Source: JACMME01 sp051005015
GTDB lineage: Bacteria > Gemmatimonadota > Gemmatimonadetes > Gemmatimonadales > Gemmatimonadaceae
NCBI GenBank assembly: GCA_051005015.1
Contig: JBPCJT010000127.1
Span: 1 to 24,386 of the forward strand
Reading direction: 5' to 3'
DNA length: 24,386 bases
Positions 7,559 to 15,583 of this stretch are shown here, one piece after another (positions within the stretch are counted from its first letter, which is position 1; each line of letters starts with the position of its first letter). Under the pieces are notes generated by a model. The model saw only the letters and a program-made list of their open reading frames with translations. It was not told the DNA's origin and did no database searches. A program made the position numbers and the translations under genes.

Positions 7559-8359
7559 TTACTGTTTCGCTCCCCGAATCAGCTCGATCGTCGAAGTCGA
7601 CGTCCGCGTTATCGGGATGGTCGCGCCGATCGCGGGGATCGACACGTTGATGTCGGAGTTCTCCCTTCCTGTCGCGCCGAGCACGAGACCTTTCGAGCTG
7701 ATGTACCGAATTTCATCAGCGGTGCCGGTACCTTCCAGCACCATCGCCTGACCCTGCGCGGTGCCGGAGCCATTGAGCGACACACTCGACTTACGCTCTA
7801 CCCGCCACGCTTTCTCGCCGCCAAAAGCAGTATCTCCGAGGATCTTTGACGCGGTCACAACTGTAGCCGAGCCTGCGATGCCCTGATTATTGAACGGGGT
7901 GGTAGTGGTGTCTACCCAGCGCTGGCCCGCTTTCGGCCTCGCCGATGGAAAGCGGATGAGAAAGGTCTTGAATTCCTGATACTGCTGTCCGGCGCCATCG
8001 ATGCTATCGCCGGGTGGCAGGAAGGAGAACACCTGGCCGATTGGGGAGATGAGGCTTCTTATCGTGTCGCCCACTACCTTCGAGATCTGCGCGGCGAGGG
8101 CGGCATTGGTGCTGCTCGCCGAGTCGATGACGTACACGATGTGCAGCGTGTCTTTGCCCTTCGCCGTGATGTTGAGGGACACGAGCATCTTTGAATTCAG
8201 GCTGTCCTGGCGCTTCTGTCCCATCATTTCCTGGCTCACCTGCCCAGTAGAAGTGATGCGATACTTCACAGCGGCGGGAGAGTAAGCGAAGTTCTGTGCA
8301 TCGATCGCGGTGGCAGAGGAAGCAACGAGAAGGACCAGGGCCGCGGTCTTGGCGGTCAT
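7559..8359 (-). CDS. Secreted protein of unknown function
   Basis: A 266-aa protein; I do not recognise a firm family (a DUF6263-like fold is possible). The start is the ATG at 8359, which has AGGAG 6 nt upstream; an in-frame ATG at 8377 would add six residues and lacks such a site. The N-terminus MTAKTAALVLLVASSATAIDAQ is a clear Sec signal peptide with cleavage near AIDAQ. The mature part is Ser/Thr/Gly rich, predicted mostly beta, and has no Cys. It has motifs such as KYRITSTGQVSQEMMGQK near the start and FPSARPKAGQRWVDTTTTPF in the middle. It ends in a run of alternating hydrophobic and Thr/Ser residues typical of beta strands. It is monocistronic and diverges from the 8600 operon. It is probably periplasmic or surface exposed; the role is unknown. 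Confidence 0.8.
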   Translation of the reverse strand: MTAKTAALVLLVASSATAIDAQNFAYSPAAVKYRITSTGQVSQEMMGQKRQDSLNSKMLVSLNITAKGKDTLHIVYVIDSASSTNAALAAQISKVVGDTIRSLISPIGQVFSFLPPGDSIDGAGQQYQEFKTFLIRFPSARPKAGQRWVDTTTTPFNNQGIAGSATVVTASKILGDTAFGGEKAWRVERKSSVSLNGSGTAQGQAMVLEGTGTADEIRYISSKGLVLGATGRENSDINVSIPAIGATIPITRTSTSTIELIRGAKQ

Positions 8360-8599
8360 TACGAACTCCTGTGACATGTTTTGGGAAAGGGGACGTCCAG
8401 TAGGTTGGATCAGGCGCAGAGGCCGGTGAGACGGCGAAAAATATCGGAGCTCGCGGCGTTCACATATACCCCGCCGCCTTGCGCTGTTCCAGGGCGGGAA
8501 GTTTCGGTAAAAAAGTCCGGCATCCTGACGACTCTGTCTCCTGACGACCCTGGCAGCGGGTCGGCCGCACCTGCTTGGTAGACTTATGATGAATCCCTG

Positions 8600-9463
8600 A
8601 TGAGTAATATCGCGATGCGCCCTCTCTCATCCACGGAGCTTCTGGACGCCGCCTTTCAGATTTATCGTCACATATTTGTCCCCCTGGTCATGCTGGGGGC
8701 GATCGGGTTTCTCCCATTCTTCGCCATAACGATCGGGTTCGTCTGGGTTGGCAGCACCCCCGACCCGCGGATTATGGCGAGACTTGTGATTCTCCTGCTT
8801 CCCGCGCTGTTGTGGTACGCGGTCGCGGATGCCGCGATGATTCTCATTACATCGGAGCATTACCGCGGCCGGCCGATGACTCCTGGCGCCGCCCTTCGAG
8901 CAGTTTTCCCGCGCTGCGGACGCATTATCCTGGCTTCCCTGGGCAAATACGGATTCATTCTCGGCGGATTCATCATTTTCACAATCGCCGGGACGATCGT
9001 GACGTTTCTCGTTGGTTTGGTGTTCCAGACTGACAATGCAGCGGCATTCGCAATTGTCTTCACGATTATTCTGATGTCCGGATTGATGGCATGGACGTTG
9101 TATGCGTTGGCCAGGTACTTCGCGATTCCGGGAATAGTGATTCTGGAAAATCTCGCCGCACGCGCCGCACTATCGCGCGCGCGGGTGCTGTCGAAAGGGG
9201 AGATTCGGAGAATCTGCAAGATATATGCGCTCACCGTGCTTCTCATCGGTATCGCGACCGTTGTCGTATCCGTTGCGGTAATGATTCCGTTCGGCATGGC
9301 TTCGCTCGCGGCAAACGTCATCACGTCCCTTTTCAACACGCTGAGCTATCCGTTTTTCAGCGTCGTGACGACGCTGCTGTATTATGATGTCCGCGTGCGC
9401 AAGGAAGGGTATGACCTCGAGCTAATGGAGCAGGAGCTCACGGCGCAAACAAAGATGGCTTGA
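8600..9463 (+). CDS. GPDPase-type membrane domain protein, first gene of the MoxR cluster
   Basis: A 287-aa integral membrane protein with about six hydrophobic segments (near 28-50, 62-82, 115-142, 148-172, 208-230 and 240-262). The opening MRPLSSTELLDAAFQIYRH and the closing YPFFSVVTTLLYYDVRVRKEGYDLE resemble the membrane domain found attached to some glycerophosphodiester phosphodiesterases and often found alone beside DUF4129 genes. No catalytic phosphodiesterase domain is present, so no enzyme activity is claimed. There is no good Shine-Dalgarno site. TATGAT at 8585-8590 lies 9 nt before the ATG, which could be a -10 box giving a very short leader. The stop overlaps or abuts the next gene's start. 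The 240-bp region upstream, shared with the divergent secreted-protein gene, shows no other gene I trust. Confidence 0.8.
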   Translation: MSNIAMRPLSSTELLDAAFQIYRHIFVPLVMLGAIGFLPFFAITIGFVWVGSTPDPRIMARLVILLLPALLWYAVADAAMILITSEHYRGRPMTPGAALRAVFPRCGRIILASLGKYGFILGGFIIFTIAGTIVTFLVGLVFQTDNAAAFAIVFTIILMSGLMAWTLYALARYFAIPGIVILENLAARAALSRARVLSKGEIRRICKIYALTVLLIGIATVVVSVAVMIPFGMASLAANVITSLFNTLSYPFFSVVTTLLYYDVRVRKEGYDLELMEQELTAQTKMA

Positions 9464-9468
9464 CGGTC

Positions 9469-10110
9469 ATGCAGAGCGCGCTGTCGGATCTGCCGGATGA
9501 GGCCATCGCGGACACGGTTGCCGCAGTCTTCAGCGCAGCCCGGTACGGTGGGAAGGGAGAGTGGTGGGTGTTCCGGAAGCTCGGCGAATGGTGGGATTCG
9601 GGCTGGGAAGCTCTGCGGCGACTGCTCGATCCGATTGGTGACGTTGCAGCGCAGTCGCCGCTCCTGAAATGGTTGATGATTGCCGTTCTGACGATTGTGG
9701 CCGGCGCGATCATTGGCAGGATCTCATATGCGGCGTACCGGAGGCGCGGCTTCGGCAATCGAGAGGCCGGCGGCATCGCCGCACCGGCACGCCTCCGCGG
9801 CGCGCGAGATCCCTGGAGCACCTCGCAGCGACTGGCGGCCAACGGAGATTTTACCGGCGCCGCGCACGCACTGTACGAGGCCCTTCTCGAGCACGGCGCG
9901 CGGCAGGGACAGCTTCGTGTGCACCCTTCAAAGACAGTCGGCGACTACGTGCGGGAGCTCAAGTCGCGCTCTTCATCTCTGTTCGGCCGGTTCCGCGATT
10001 TCGCCCGGTGGTACGATGTCGTCATGTACGGCCTGGGGGAATGCGACCGTGAGCGGTACGACAGACTCCGCGCACTCGCGCTCCCGATCATCGGCGCGGA
10101 CACCCGATGA
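9469..10110 (+). CDS. DUF4129 domain protein, single-pass membrane protein
   Basis: A 213-aa protein from the ATG at 9469. A TTG at 9460 would add three residues and create the TTGA 4-nt overlap seen in its neighbours' style, so the start is uncertain by nine bases. The N-terminal part is Trp rich and probably exported (FRKLGEWWDSGWEALRRL). One membrane helix follows (about 66-84), then a cytosolic basic linker. The C-terminal DUF4129 region (about 130-200) reads ALYEALLEHGARQGQLRVHPS, then TVGDYVRELKSRSSSLFGRF and YDVVMYGLGECDRERYDRL. DUF4129 domains commonly occur with MoxR, DUF58 and transglutaminase-like membrane proteins. Their biochemical role is unknown. The stop overlaps the next start (ATGA). 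Confidence 0.85.
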   Translation: MQSALSDLPDEAIADTVAAVFSAARYGGKGEWWVFRKLGEWWDSGWEALRRLLDPIGDVAAQSPLLKWLMIAVLTIVAGAIIGRISYAAYRRRGFGNREAGGIAAPARLRGARDPWSTSQRLAANGDFTGAAHALYEALLEHGARQGQLRVHPSKTVGDYVRELKSRSSSLFGRFRDFARWYDVVMYGLGECDRERYDRLRALALPIIGADTR

Positions 10111-11282
10111 ACGCCGGCGATTCAATCGAGCGCTGGCTAACACCTCGGGTCGTTTTCACGGCTCTGGGCGCACTCACGCTGGTGGCGATTCTGGCACTTC
10201 CGGAAGAGGATTTCGGAGAAGCCCTTCAGACGCTGACCACACGCTCGTACGATGGATCCGGTGCGCGCGGCGTTTTTGAGGTCGCGAGCCGACTGGGGTG
10301 GCGCGTCGAGCGACGCGAGACGCCGCTGGCTGCGCCACTGGACAGCAACGCCGTGTATGTAGTTCTCGCGCCCCCAGTGCCGCTCACCAGCGGAGAAGTC
10401 AGCGCACTGCTCCACGCGGTTCGCCAGGGTGCTGGACTTTTTGTCGTCCCGCAGAATCGCACACCCCTGGCAGATTCTCTCCGACTCCGCCGCTCCGATG
10501 CGCCGCGCATGGTAGTGGTGCGCTCCCGTCAGGCTGCTCGCGATAGCGCAGCATCCGGCAGCAACAAGTTGGCGGCGTGGGCCGATTATACACTCAATTT
10601 GCAGAAGCCTGTCAAGGCCGATACGATTTCCTTTCTCACGGGGCTGTACTTTACCAGACTCCCGATAGCGGCGGGCTTCTCTCTTGGCCGCGGGCGGGTG
10701 GTAGCGCTCGCGGACCCGGGACTCATTCGCAACCGTTCGCTCCGCCGCCCGCTGATGGGCGTCGAGATAGCGCGAATGCTCGGCTGGGTGACGCCTTCCA
10801 GGGGCGCGCCGATGGTCTTCGCCGAGTACCACCACGGCTTCGGTACGCACACCAACGTCTCCGGGCTGGTCGCCGAGGCGCTGCTGGATTCCCCGTCGGG
10901 ACGCGCCGCGCTGCAGGTCGTTGCCGCCGCCCTCATTCTCTTGTTGGCGCTTGCCCCCCGTCCTATCGCGCCGGTTGCACCCGAGCGCATCGAACGCCGC
11001 TCGCCGCTCGAGCACGTTGGCGCGTTGGCACGCGCTTACGAGCAAGTAGGCGCTACGAGACTTGCCTCCCAGCGAATGGTGCGCGGACTCAGGCGCCGGC
11101 ATCCCTTCGGCGGCGCATGGCTCACCGACGGCAGCTACCTCGGCGCGATCAGAATGCGTCACCCGGAAACGAGCGGCGACGTCGACGCTCTGGAGACAGC
11201 CATGCAGCGGGCGCTTCCGCCTTCTGACTTCGTCTCCGTCGGACGGGCCATCGATAATATTGAACGAACTCTCAACGGATGA
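10107..11282 (+). CDS. DUF4350 domain protein
   Basis: A 391-aa protein with one N-terminal membrane helix (about 16-32), a large exported or periplasmic DUF4350 region and a second helix near 265-284. A cytosolic tail of about 100 residues follows. The DUF4350 part shows SYDGSGARGVFEVASRLGWR followed by an alpha/beta domain with VYVVLAPPVPLTSGEV and a GAGLFVVPQNR strand-loop, much like a GATase-like/ThuA fold without an evident catalytic Cys. The segment LGRGRVVALADPGLIRNRSL is also typical. The gene overlaps both neighbours by 4 nt (ATGA on each side), which places it firmly in the MoxR operon. The function of the family is unknown. By context it would be the extracytoplasmic sensing or substrate-binding part of the system, but this is inference. 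Confidence 0.85.
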   Translation: MNAGDSIERWLTPRVVFTALGALTLVAILALPEEDFGEALQTLTTRSYDGSGARGVFEVASRLGWRVERRETPLAAPLDSNAVYVVLAPPVPLTSGEVSALLHAVRQGAGLFVVPQNRTPLADSLRLRRSDAPRMVVVRSRQAARDSAASGSNKLAAWADYTLNLQKPVKADTISFLTGLYFTRLPIAAGFSLGRGRVVALADPGLIRNRSLRRPLMGVEIARMLGWVTPSRGAPMVFAEYHHGFGTHTNVSGLVAEALLDSPSGRAALQVVAAALILLLALAPRPIAPVAPERIERRSPLEHVGALARAYEQVGATRLASQRMVRGLRRRHPFGGAWLTDGSYLGAIRMRHPETSGDVDALETAMQRALPPSDFVSVGRAIDNIERTLNG

Positions 11283-12259
11283 CGACGATCGACCCTCAAT
11301 TGACGACCGCCGAGCACGTGGCCGATTCGCTCCGCAAGGTGCACGACGCGGTGGCTCAGCGGGTTCTGGGACAGGACTCGGCTATAGACGAAGCACTCGT
11401 TGCCTTTCTCGCGCGAGGACACGTGTTGTTGGAGGGCGTGCCCGGCACCGCCAAGACCATGCTGGTGCGCGCGCTCGCCGGTGCGCTCAACGCGCGCTTC
11501 AGCCGCATTCAGTTTACTCCCGATCTCATGCCGAGCGACATCACTGGCGTAAGCATGTTGCGCCCCGACGTTGGGAAGTTCGAGTTCCACGCCGGACCGA
11601 TCTTCACCGATATCCTGCTTGGTGACGAAATCAACCGTGCGCCAGCGAAGACGCAGGCGGCGCTGCTCGAGGGAATGGCGGAGCGTCAGGTCACGGTCGA
11701 TGGAGTCGTCCGGCCACTTGGGGAGCTGTTTACCGTGTTCGCTACGCAAAATCCGATCGAGTTCGAGGGAACGTATCCGCTACCGGAGGCGCAGCTCGAC
11801 CGCTTCCTCGTGAAGATCCGCATCGGATACCCGGAGCAGGAAGCCGAGCTCAGAATTCTGGCGGCTTACGCGGCCGGCTTCGACGCCGAGCGGTCAGCTG
11901 ACGTCGTGCCCCCGCCAGTTCTTGACGAGGCCGACTGCAGAGCGCTGCGCGCTGCGGTCGATGGCGTCAAGGTGGCGCCCGAGGTGCGTGAGTACATCGC
12001 CGCTATCGTGCGTGCAACTCGCGAGGACCCGGCTCTCACACTCGGCGGCTCGCCGCGCGCTACGGTCGCGCTCTTTCGAGTATCACGCGCTGCGGCGCTG
12101 CTCGCGGGCCGCGATTTCGTAACGCCGGATGACGCAAAGGGGTACGCGCTCGCTGCTCTGCGGCACCGCATTGTACTGGCGCCGGAGCTGGAGGTAGAGG
12201 GACGCTCCGCGGACGACGTGATTACAGCCCTGCTAACGCGAGTGCCTGCGCCCCGGTGA
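11279..12259 (+). CDS. MoxR family AAA+ ATPase
   Basis: A 326-aa ATPase of the MoxR group (AAA_3 plus AAA lid). Motifs are Walker A GVPGTAKT at 53-60, the MoxR hallmark FTPDLMPSDITG at 79-90, and Walker B LLGDEINR at 113-120. Then come APAKTQAALLEGMAERQV, sensor 1 ATQNPIEFEGTYPLPEAQ, and the LDRFLVKI segment. The C-terminal lid has sensor 2 around LGGSPRATVALFRVSRAAAL. MoxR ATPases act as chaperones that mature or remodel protein complexes, usually with a vWA-type partner; here the partner is the DUF58 protein encoded next. The gene overlaps the DUF4350 gene (ATGA) and the DUF58 gene (GTGA). All ATPase residues look intact. The client protein is unknown. Confidence 0.95.
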   Translation: MTTIDPQLTTAEHVADSLRKVHDAVAQRVLGQDSAIDEALVAFLARGHVLLEGVPGTAKTMLVRALAGALNARFSRIQFTPDLMPSDITGVSMLRPDVGKFEFHAGPIFTDILLGDEINRAPAKTQAALLEGMAERQVTVDGVVRPLGELFTVFATQNPIEFEGTYPLPEAQLDRFLVKIRIGYPEQEAELRILAAYAAGFDAERSADVVPPPVLDEADCRALRAAVDGVKVAPEVREYIAAIVRATREDPALTLGGSPRATVALFRVSRAAALLAGRDFVTPDDAKGYALAALRHRIVLAPELEVEGRSADDVITALLTRVPAPR

Positions 12260-13632
12260 GCCTCTTTCTTCCGACCCGAAGACTCGCGGCACTCACCGCA
12301 CTTCTCGCTCCAGTCTGGCTCACATCATCTACCTCAACTGGTGCGACGGTAGCCATCGGTGTGACCGTGATTCTCATCTTCACAGTCCTCTATGATGCGC
12401 TCACGATGCCAGGCAAGCCCGACCTGGAGGTACAGCTCGTTCTCCCGTTGTCGGTAGGCATCGGCGATCTCGTCGTGGGAGAATTTCGGGTGCGCTCGCA
12501 TTGGCCCCGAAGCATCAGACTACGCCTGCACGCGGATCTGCCCCGTGCACTCGAGCACGTGGCCGGGGGTCAGGAGCTGAGCCCGTCCGTGCTCAGGGGA
12601 AGCGCCGTGGAGGGCCGTAGCGTAACGATCGAACCACTTGGCGAGACGCTTTTTCCGTTCTCCGCGCTGGGCCGGACGCGAGGTGAGGTTCCCGTTGGCC
12701 CCGCCGCTCTTCGCGTGATCGGGACGCTCGGCCTGGTGCAGCGGACTTTCGTGTATCCGCCGTCGAAGCTGGGCGCGATGAGCATCACGGTGACACCATC
12801 GCTTACTGGAGTTCGCCGGTTCCGCTTGCTCACTGTCCAGCATCGCCTCCGCGATGCCGGCGTGCGCGCAATCCGGCGGCGCGGCGAGGGGACCAGCTTT
12901 GCGAATTTGCGTGAGTATGTGCGTGGCGATGATCCTCGTCACATTGACTGGAAAGCGAGCGCACGCCGGCATAAGCTCATCTCGCGTGAGTACACGGCCG
13001 AGCAGGGGCAAACGGTTGTGATCGCCGTAGACGCCGGGCGCCTGATGACGCAGCTCGCGGATCCATACTCGCGCTTCGATTACGCGCTATCGTCGGCATT
13101 GGTTCTGGCCGACATAGCGATCGCATCGGGTGACTTCGTCGGCCTCCTGGTGTTCGACGACACCATTCGCGCATGGGTGCCACCAGCGCGGGGCGCCGCC
13201 GCCCTTAAGCGCGTCCACGATGCACTCATCCCTTTGCAGGCCACGCTGGTGGAGCCGGACTACGCGCTGGCCTTCCGAACCCTGGCCACGCGCCACCGGA
13301 AGCGCTCGCTCATAGTGATATACACGGACGTGGTGGATACCCGCGCCTCGCATGCGATAATCGCCCACACCGCTCGCAGCACCGCGCGCCACCTTCCCGT
13401 CGTGGTCGCCCTGCGAAACGACCGGCTAGCGGCGGCGGCCGTACCAACCGCCCGTCACGCAACTTCCGCGCTGTTCGAGAGCGCGGCGGCGGAAGAGCTG
13501 ATTTCCGCGCGCGAAGAGGCCCTCGCCCGGATGCGCCAATCGGGCGTATCTGTGCTGGATGTTTCCCCTCACCAACTCACCGCTTCGGTGATCAACCGCT
13601 ATCTGGAGGTAAAGGCCCGCGCGGTTCTGTAA
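12256..13632 (+). CDS. DUF58 (vWA-like) protein, MoxR partner
   Basis: A 458-aa protein starting at a GTG that overlaps the MoxR stop. Two membrane helices lie in the first 50 residues, followed by a beta-rich extracytoplasmic or peripheral region. The DUF58 core has FANLREYVRGDDPRHIDWKA near 213-232, then a vWA-like domain beginning VIAVDAGRLM near 255 and running through GLLVFDDTIRAWVPP to LIVIYTDVVD. The metal-site motif of classical vWA domains (DxSxS) reads D-A-G-R-L here, so a full MIDAS site is doubtful. I recall this DAGRLM form from other DUF58 proteins beside MoxR. It is the last gene of the five-gene operon. Its stop codon touches the left arm of the repeat at 13632-13767. Confidence 0.93.
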   Translation: MSLFLPTRRLAALTALLAPVWLTSSTSTGATVAIGVTVILIFTVLYDALTMPGKPDLEVQLVLPLSVGIGDLVVGEFRVRSHWPRSIRLRLHADLPRALEHVAGGQELSPSVLRGSAVEGRSVTIEPLGETLFPFSALGRTRGEVPVGPAALRVIGTLGLVQRTFVYPPSKLGAMSITVTPSLTGVRRFRLLTVQHRLRDAGVRAIRRRGEGTSFANLREYVRGDDPRHIDWKASARRHKLISREYTAEQGQTVVIAVDAGRLMTQLADPYSRFDYALSSALVLADIAIASGDFVGLLVFDDTIRAWVPPARGAAALKRVHDALIPLQATLVEPDYALAFRTLATRHRKRSLIVIYTDVVDTRASHAIIAHTARSTARHLPVVVALRNDRLAAAAVPTARHATSALFESAAAEELISAREEALARMRQSGVSVLDVSPHQLTASVINRYLEVKARAVL

Positions 13633-13767
13633 ACGGGATTGCGGTTTGCGGGTTGGATTACGGATTGCGGATTGCGGACTGGATTACGGATTCGGGCACT
13701 CGCCATTTGGCCTGATTCCGGAAGAATCGTCACTACGGTCAGTGTATCCGTAATCCGCAATCCCGTT
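13632..13767. repeat. Cluster of GGATTRCGG repeats with 13-bp inverted arms between convergent genes
   Basis: Forward units GGATTRCGG start at 13636, 13655, 13662, 13669 and 13681. Reverse-complement units lie at 13748-13756 and 13755-13763. The outer arms AACGGGATTGCGG (13632-13644) and its exact complement (13755-13767) are 110 bp apart, so the transcript of either strand could fold into a long hairpin. The position, touching the DUF58 stop and covering the 3' end of the RDD-SpoIIM gene, suits a bidirectional termination or mRNA-stabilising role. There is no T-run, so a classical intrinsic terminator is not claimed. Inside the arms, 13697-13745 shows no repeat units. Confidence 0.65.
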
Positions 13768-15583
13768 GGGCCCTAAGCTTCCTCCCGGTCGCAACGTACA
13801 GCAGCATCAGCACTCCGCTGACCACGGCGACCGCGATCTTGGGCGCGACCGTCCAGTCATCGCGCGGCGATATGAGTCCCTCGATCGAGCCCGCGACGAG
13901 GAGGAACAGCGTCGTCGCCGTTATGAGCCGAATTGCACGCTGGCCCTGCAGCACGATGGCCTGCCAGCGGGTGCGCTCGCCTGGCAGCAGCATGGCCGAG
14001 GCAATCAGGAAGCCACCTCCGCCCGCGATGCATATCGCGCTCAGCTCGAGCACGCCGTGCGCGACGACGAAGGAGAGAATCAGCTGCGCGATCCCCTTGC
14101 TCGCATACAATCCGATAGCGGCACCGATTCCAATTCCGTTGAAAATGAGCAGGAATGCAGTGCCCAGTCCTGCCGTCATTCCAGCCGCGAACGCCGCGAA
14201 TGTGACCTGCACGTTGTTGGCGATCAGCCTGCTCGCCAATACGGGACGCTCGAAGCGCTCAACTTCGACGTAGCCCCTGCCCGAAGCTTTCCTGCCGGTA
14301 CTTCCCTCGGCCCGGTCGATCATCCCGGCCGGCAGCAATTCACGCGCGCGTTCCGGATGGCGCACGACGAAATTGTACGAAACAAGCATCGGTGCGAAGA
14401 GGAGCACGGTCGACAGCAGGATTGGTCGCCACGACCGCCTGATCTCGGCTGGAACGTCGAAGACCAGGTACCGCCAGGCCGGCTGCGCCGCGGTCCCGGA
14501 GCGGCGATACAGCAGATTGTGACCCCCGGCTACCAGGCGGCTGAGATAATACAGCGACTCCGGCTCGTGTCCTCGCGATGCCGTCCGGAGCCGCGCGAGA
14601 TCGCCCGTAATCTCGCGATAACGTGAGACGAAATCGCTTACCTCCGTTTCAGGGAGCGTATGCAATCCACGACGCCGGACGCTCTCGAGGATCTTCGCGA
14701 ACGCACCCCAGCGCCTGGTGCCGCGCGCGACGATGAGATGTTGCTCGCGCGCCGCACCGGTATTGCCGCGCCCGCTCGCGCCCTGGGCACGCGCAGTCTG
14801 CTCGCGCTCGTGCAGCACCACCAGCATGCGCTGGGGAGAAGTGCGCGTCCTGTTTGACGGAAGGCGTCCCTCGAACCGGGTGACGAGTTTGGCGGCAATT
14901 TCTCTCCGTCGGTCTTCATCTAGGGACAGCCGGCGCGCCATGTAGCGGTCGAGCAGCGCGTACTCATCATCGGTGAGGAGAGCAGTCACCGGCGCCGGGG
15001 CGGTACTGGCTGACCCGGTGTCGTGCCCGGGAGCGAGAGCGACGGTGGCCGCCTTCTCTTTCACGACGATAGTACCTGCCAGGATGTCGCCAAGTCTCTT
15101 CCCGGACTTCGATACCAGTGCGCTGATAATTCCGACGCCAAATAAAAAGCCCGGCTGCATGTCGATTATTCGCGCAAGGTTTCTGACGGCGGACGCGGAG
15201 AAGGTCATTGAGTATCCACCGTCCTGCACCACGCGCAGGCCGAGCTTCCGTTTCCCCGGCGTCTGTCCATCCGAGAGCGCCTCGAAAAAGACGAAGTATC
15301 CCCACATTGCGGCGAAGGCGACCAGCCCCGCGATCGCGAGCGCCCATGAACCAGCCTCTGTCAGCTGCTCGAATTCACTCTTTGCGCCAGAGATGCGGTG
15401 GACGAGAAAGTACAGCGCCAGGATCGTACCCCAGCAAATGAAATAGTCGATGAGCGCGGCCGCGGCGCGTGACCCGATACCCGCCACTGTATAGGAGAAC
15501 ACCACCTGCTCGGGTGTCTCGATGTCCACAACCTGCTCCAGCGACCGTAGCACCCGCGTCGTCGTCGCGTCAGCTCTTGCCAT
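13739..15583 (-). CDS. RDD family and SpoIIM (DUF95) fusion membrane protein
   Basis: A 614-aa protein joining two families that are usually separate genes. The RDD domain occupies about 25-178, with GIGSRAAAALIDYFICW (Arg39, Asp46), SDGQTPGKRKLGLRVV (104-119) and KRLGDILAGTIVV. A soluble linker (about 180-290) follows. The SpoIIM-type domain (about 290-600) opens with a cytosolic helical part, WGAFAKILESVRRRG and YREITGDLARLRT. At least five membrane helices follow, with the family-typical HGVLELSAICIAGGGGF at 509-525. The last eight residues (about 607-614) and the stop are encoded by the repeat at 13746-13767, so the natural C-terminus may have been altered. The ATG overlaps the stop of the 67-aa gene by one base (TGATG). 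SpoIIM alone does not imply sporulation; the family is widespread in non-sporulating bacteria near MoxR/DUF58 genes. Confidence 0.9.
   Translation of the reverse strand: MARADATTTRVLRSLEQVVDIETPEQVVFSYTVAGIGSRAAAALIDYFICWGTILALYFLVHRISGAKSEFEQLTEAGSWALAIAGLVAFAAMWGYFVFFEALSDGQTPGKRKLGLRVVQDGGYSMTFSASAVRNLARIIDMQPGFLFGVGIISALVSKSGKRLGDILAGTIVVKEKAATVALAPGHDTGSASTAPAPVTALLTDDEYALLDRYMARRLSLDEDRRREIAAKLVTRFEGRLPSNRTRTSPQRMLVVLHEREQTARAQGASGRGNTGAAREQHLIVARGTRRWGAFAKILESVRRRGLHTLPETEVSDFVSRYREITGDLARLRTASRGHEPESLYYLSRLVAGGHNLLYRRSGTAAQPAWRYLVFDVPAEIRRSWRPILLSTVLLFAPMLVSYNFVVRHPERARELLPAGMIDRAEGSTGRKASGRGYVEVERFERPVLASRLIANNVQVTFAAFAAGMTAGLGTAFLLIFNGIGIGAAIGLYASKGIAQLILSFVVAHGVLELSAICIAGGGGFLIASAMLLPGERTRWQAIVLQGQRAIRLITATTLFLLVAGSIEGLISPRDDWTVAPKIAVAVVSGVLMLLYVATGRKLRAQRDCGLRIH

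Noticed and set aside
8381..8581. 66-aa plus-strand reading frame in the gap between divergent genes
   Set aside because: No ribosome site, no recognisable domain, basic low-complexity product, and it occupies the divergent promoter region.
10137..11162. 341-aa minus-strand open frame antisense to the DUF4350 gene
   Set aside because: Arg/Gly/Ala-rich composition typical of a shadow frame in GC-rich DNA; the plus strand carries a well-supported gene with coupled neighbours.
13739..15583. SpoIIM as a sign that the organism forms endospores
   Set aside because: The family is common in non-sporulating bacteria; no other sporulation gene is present and the context is MoxR/DUF58.
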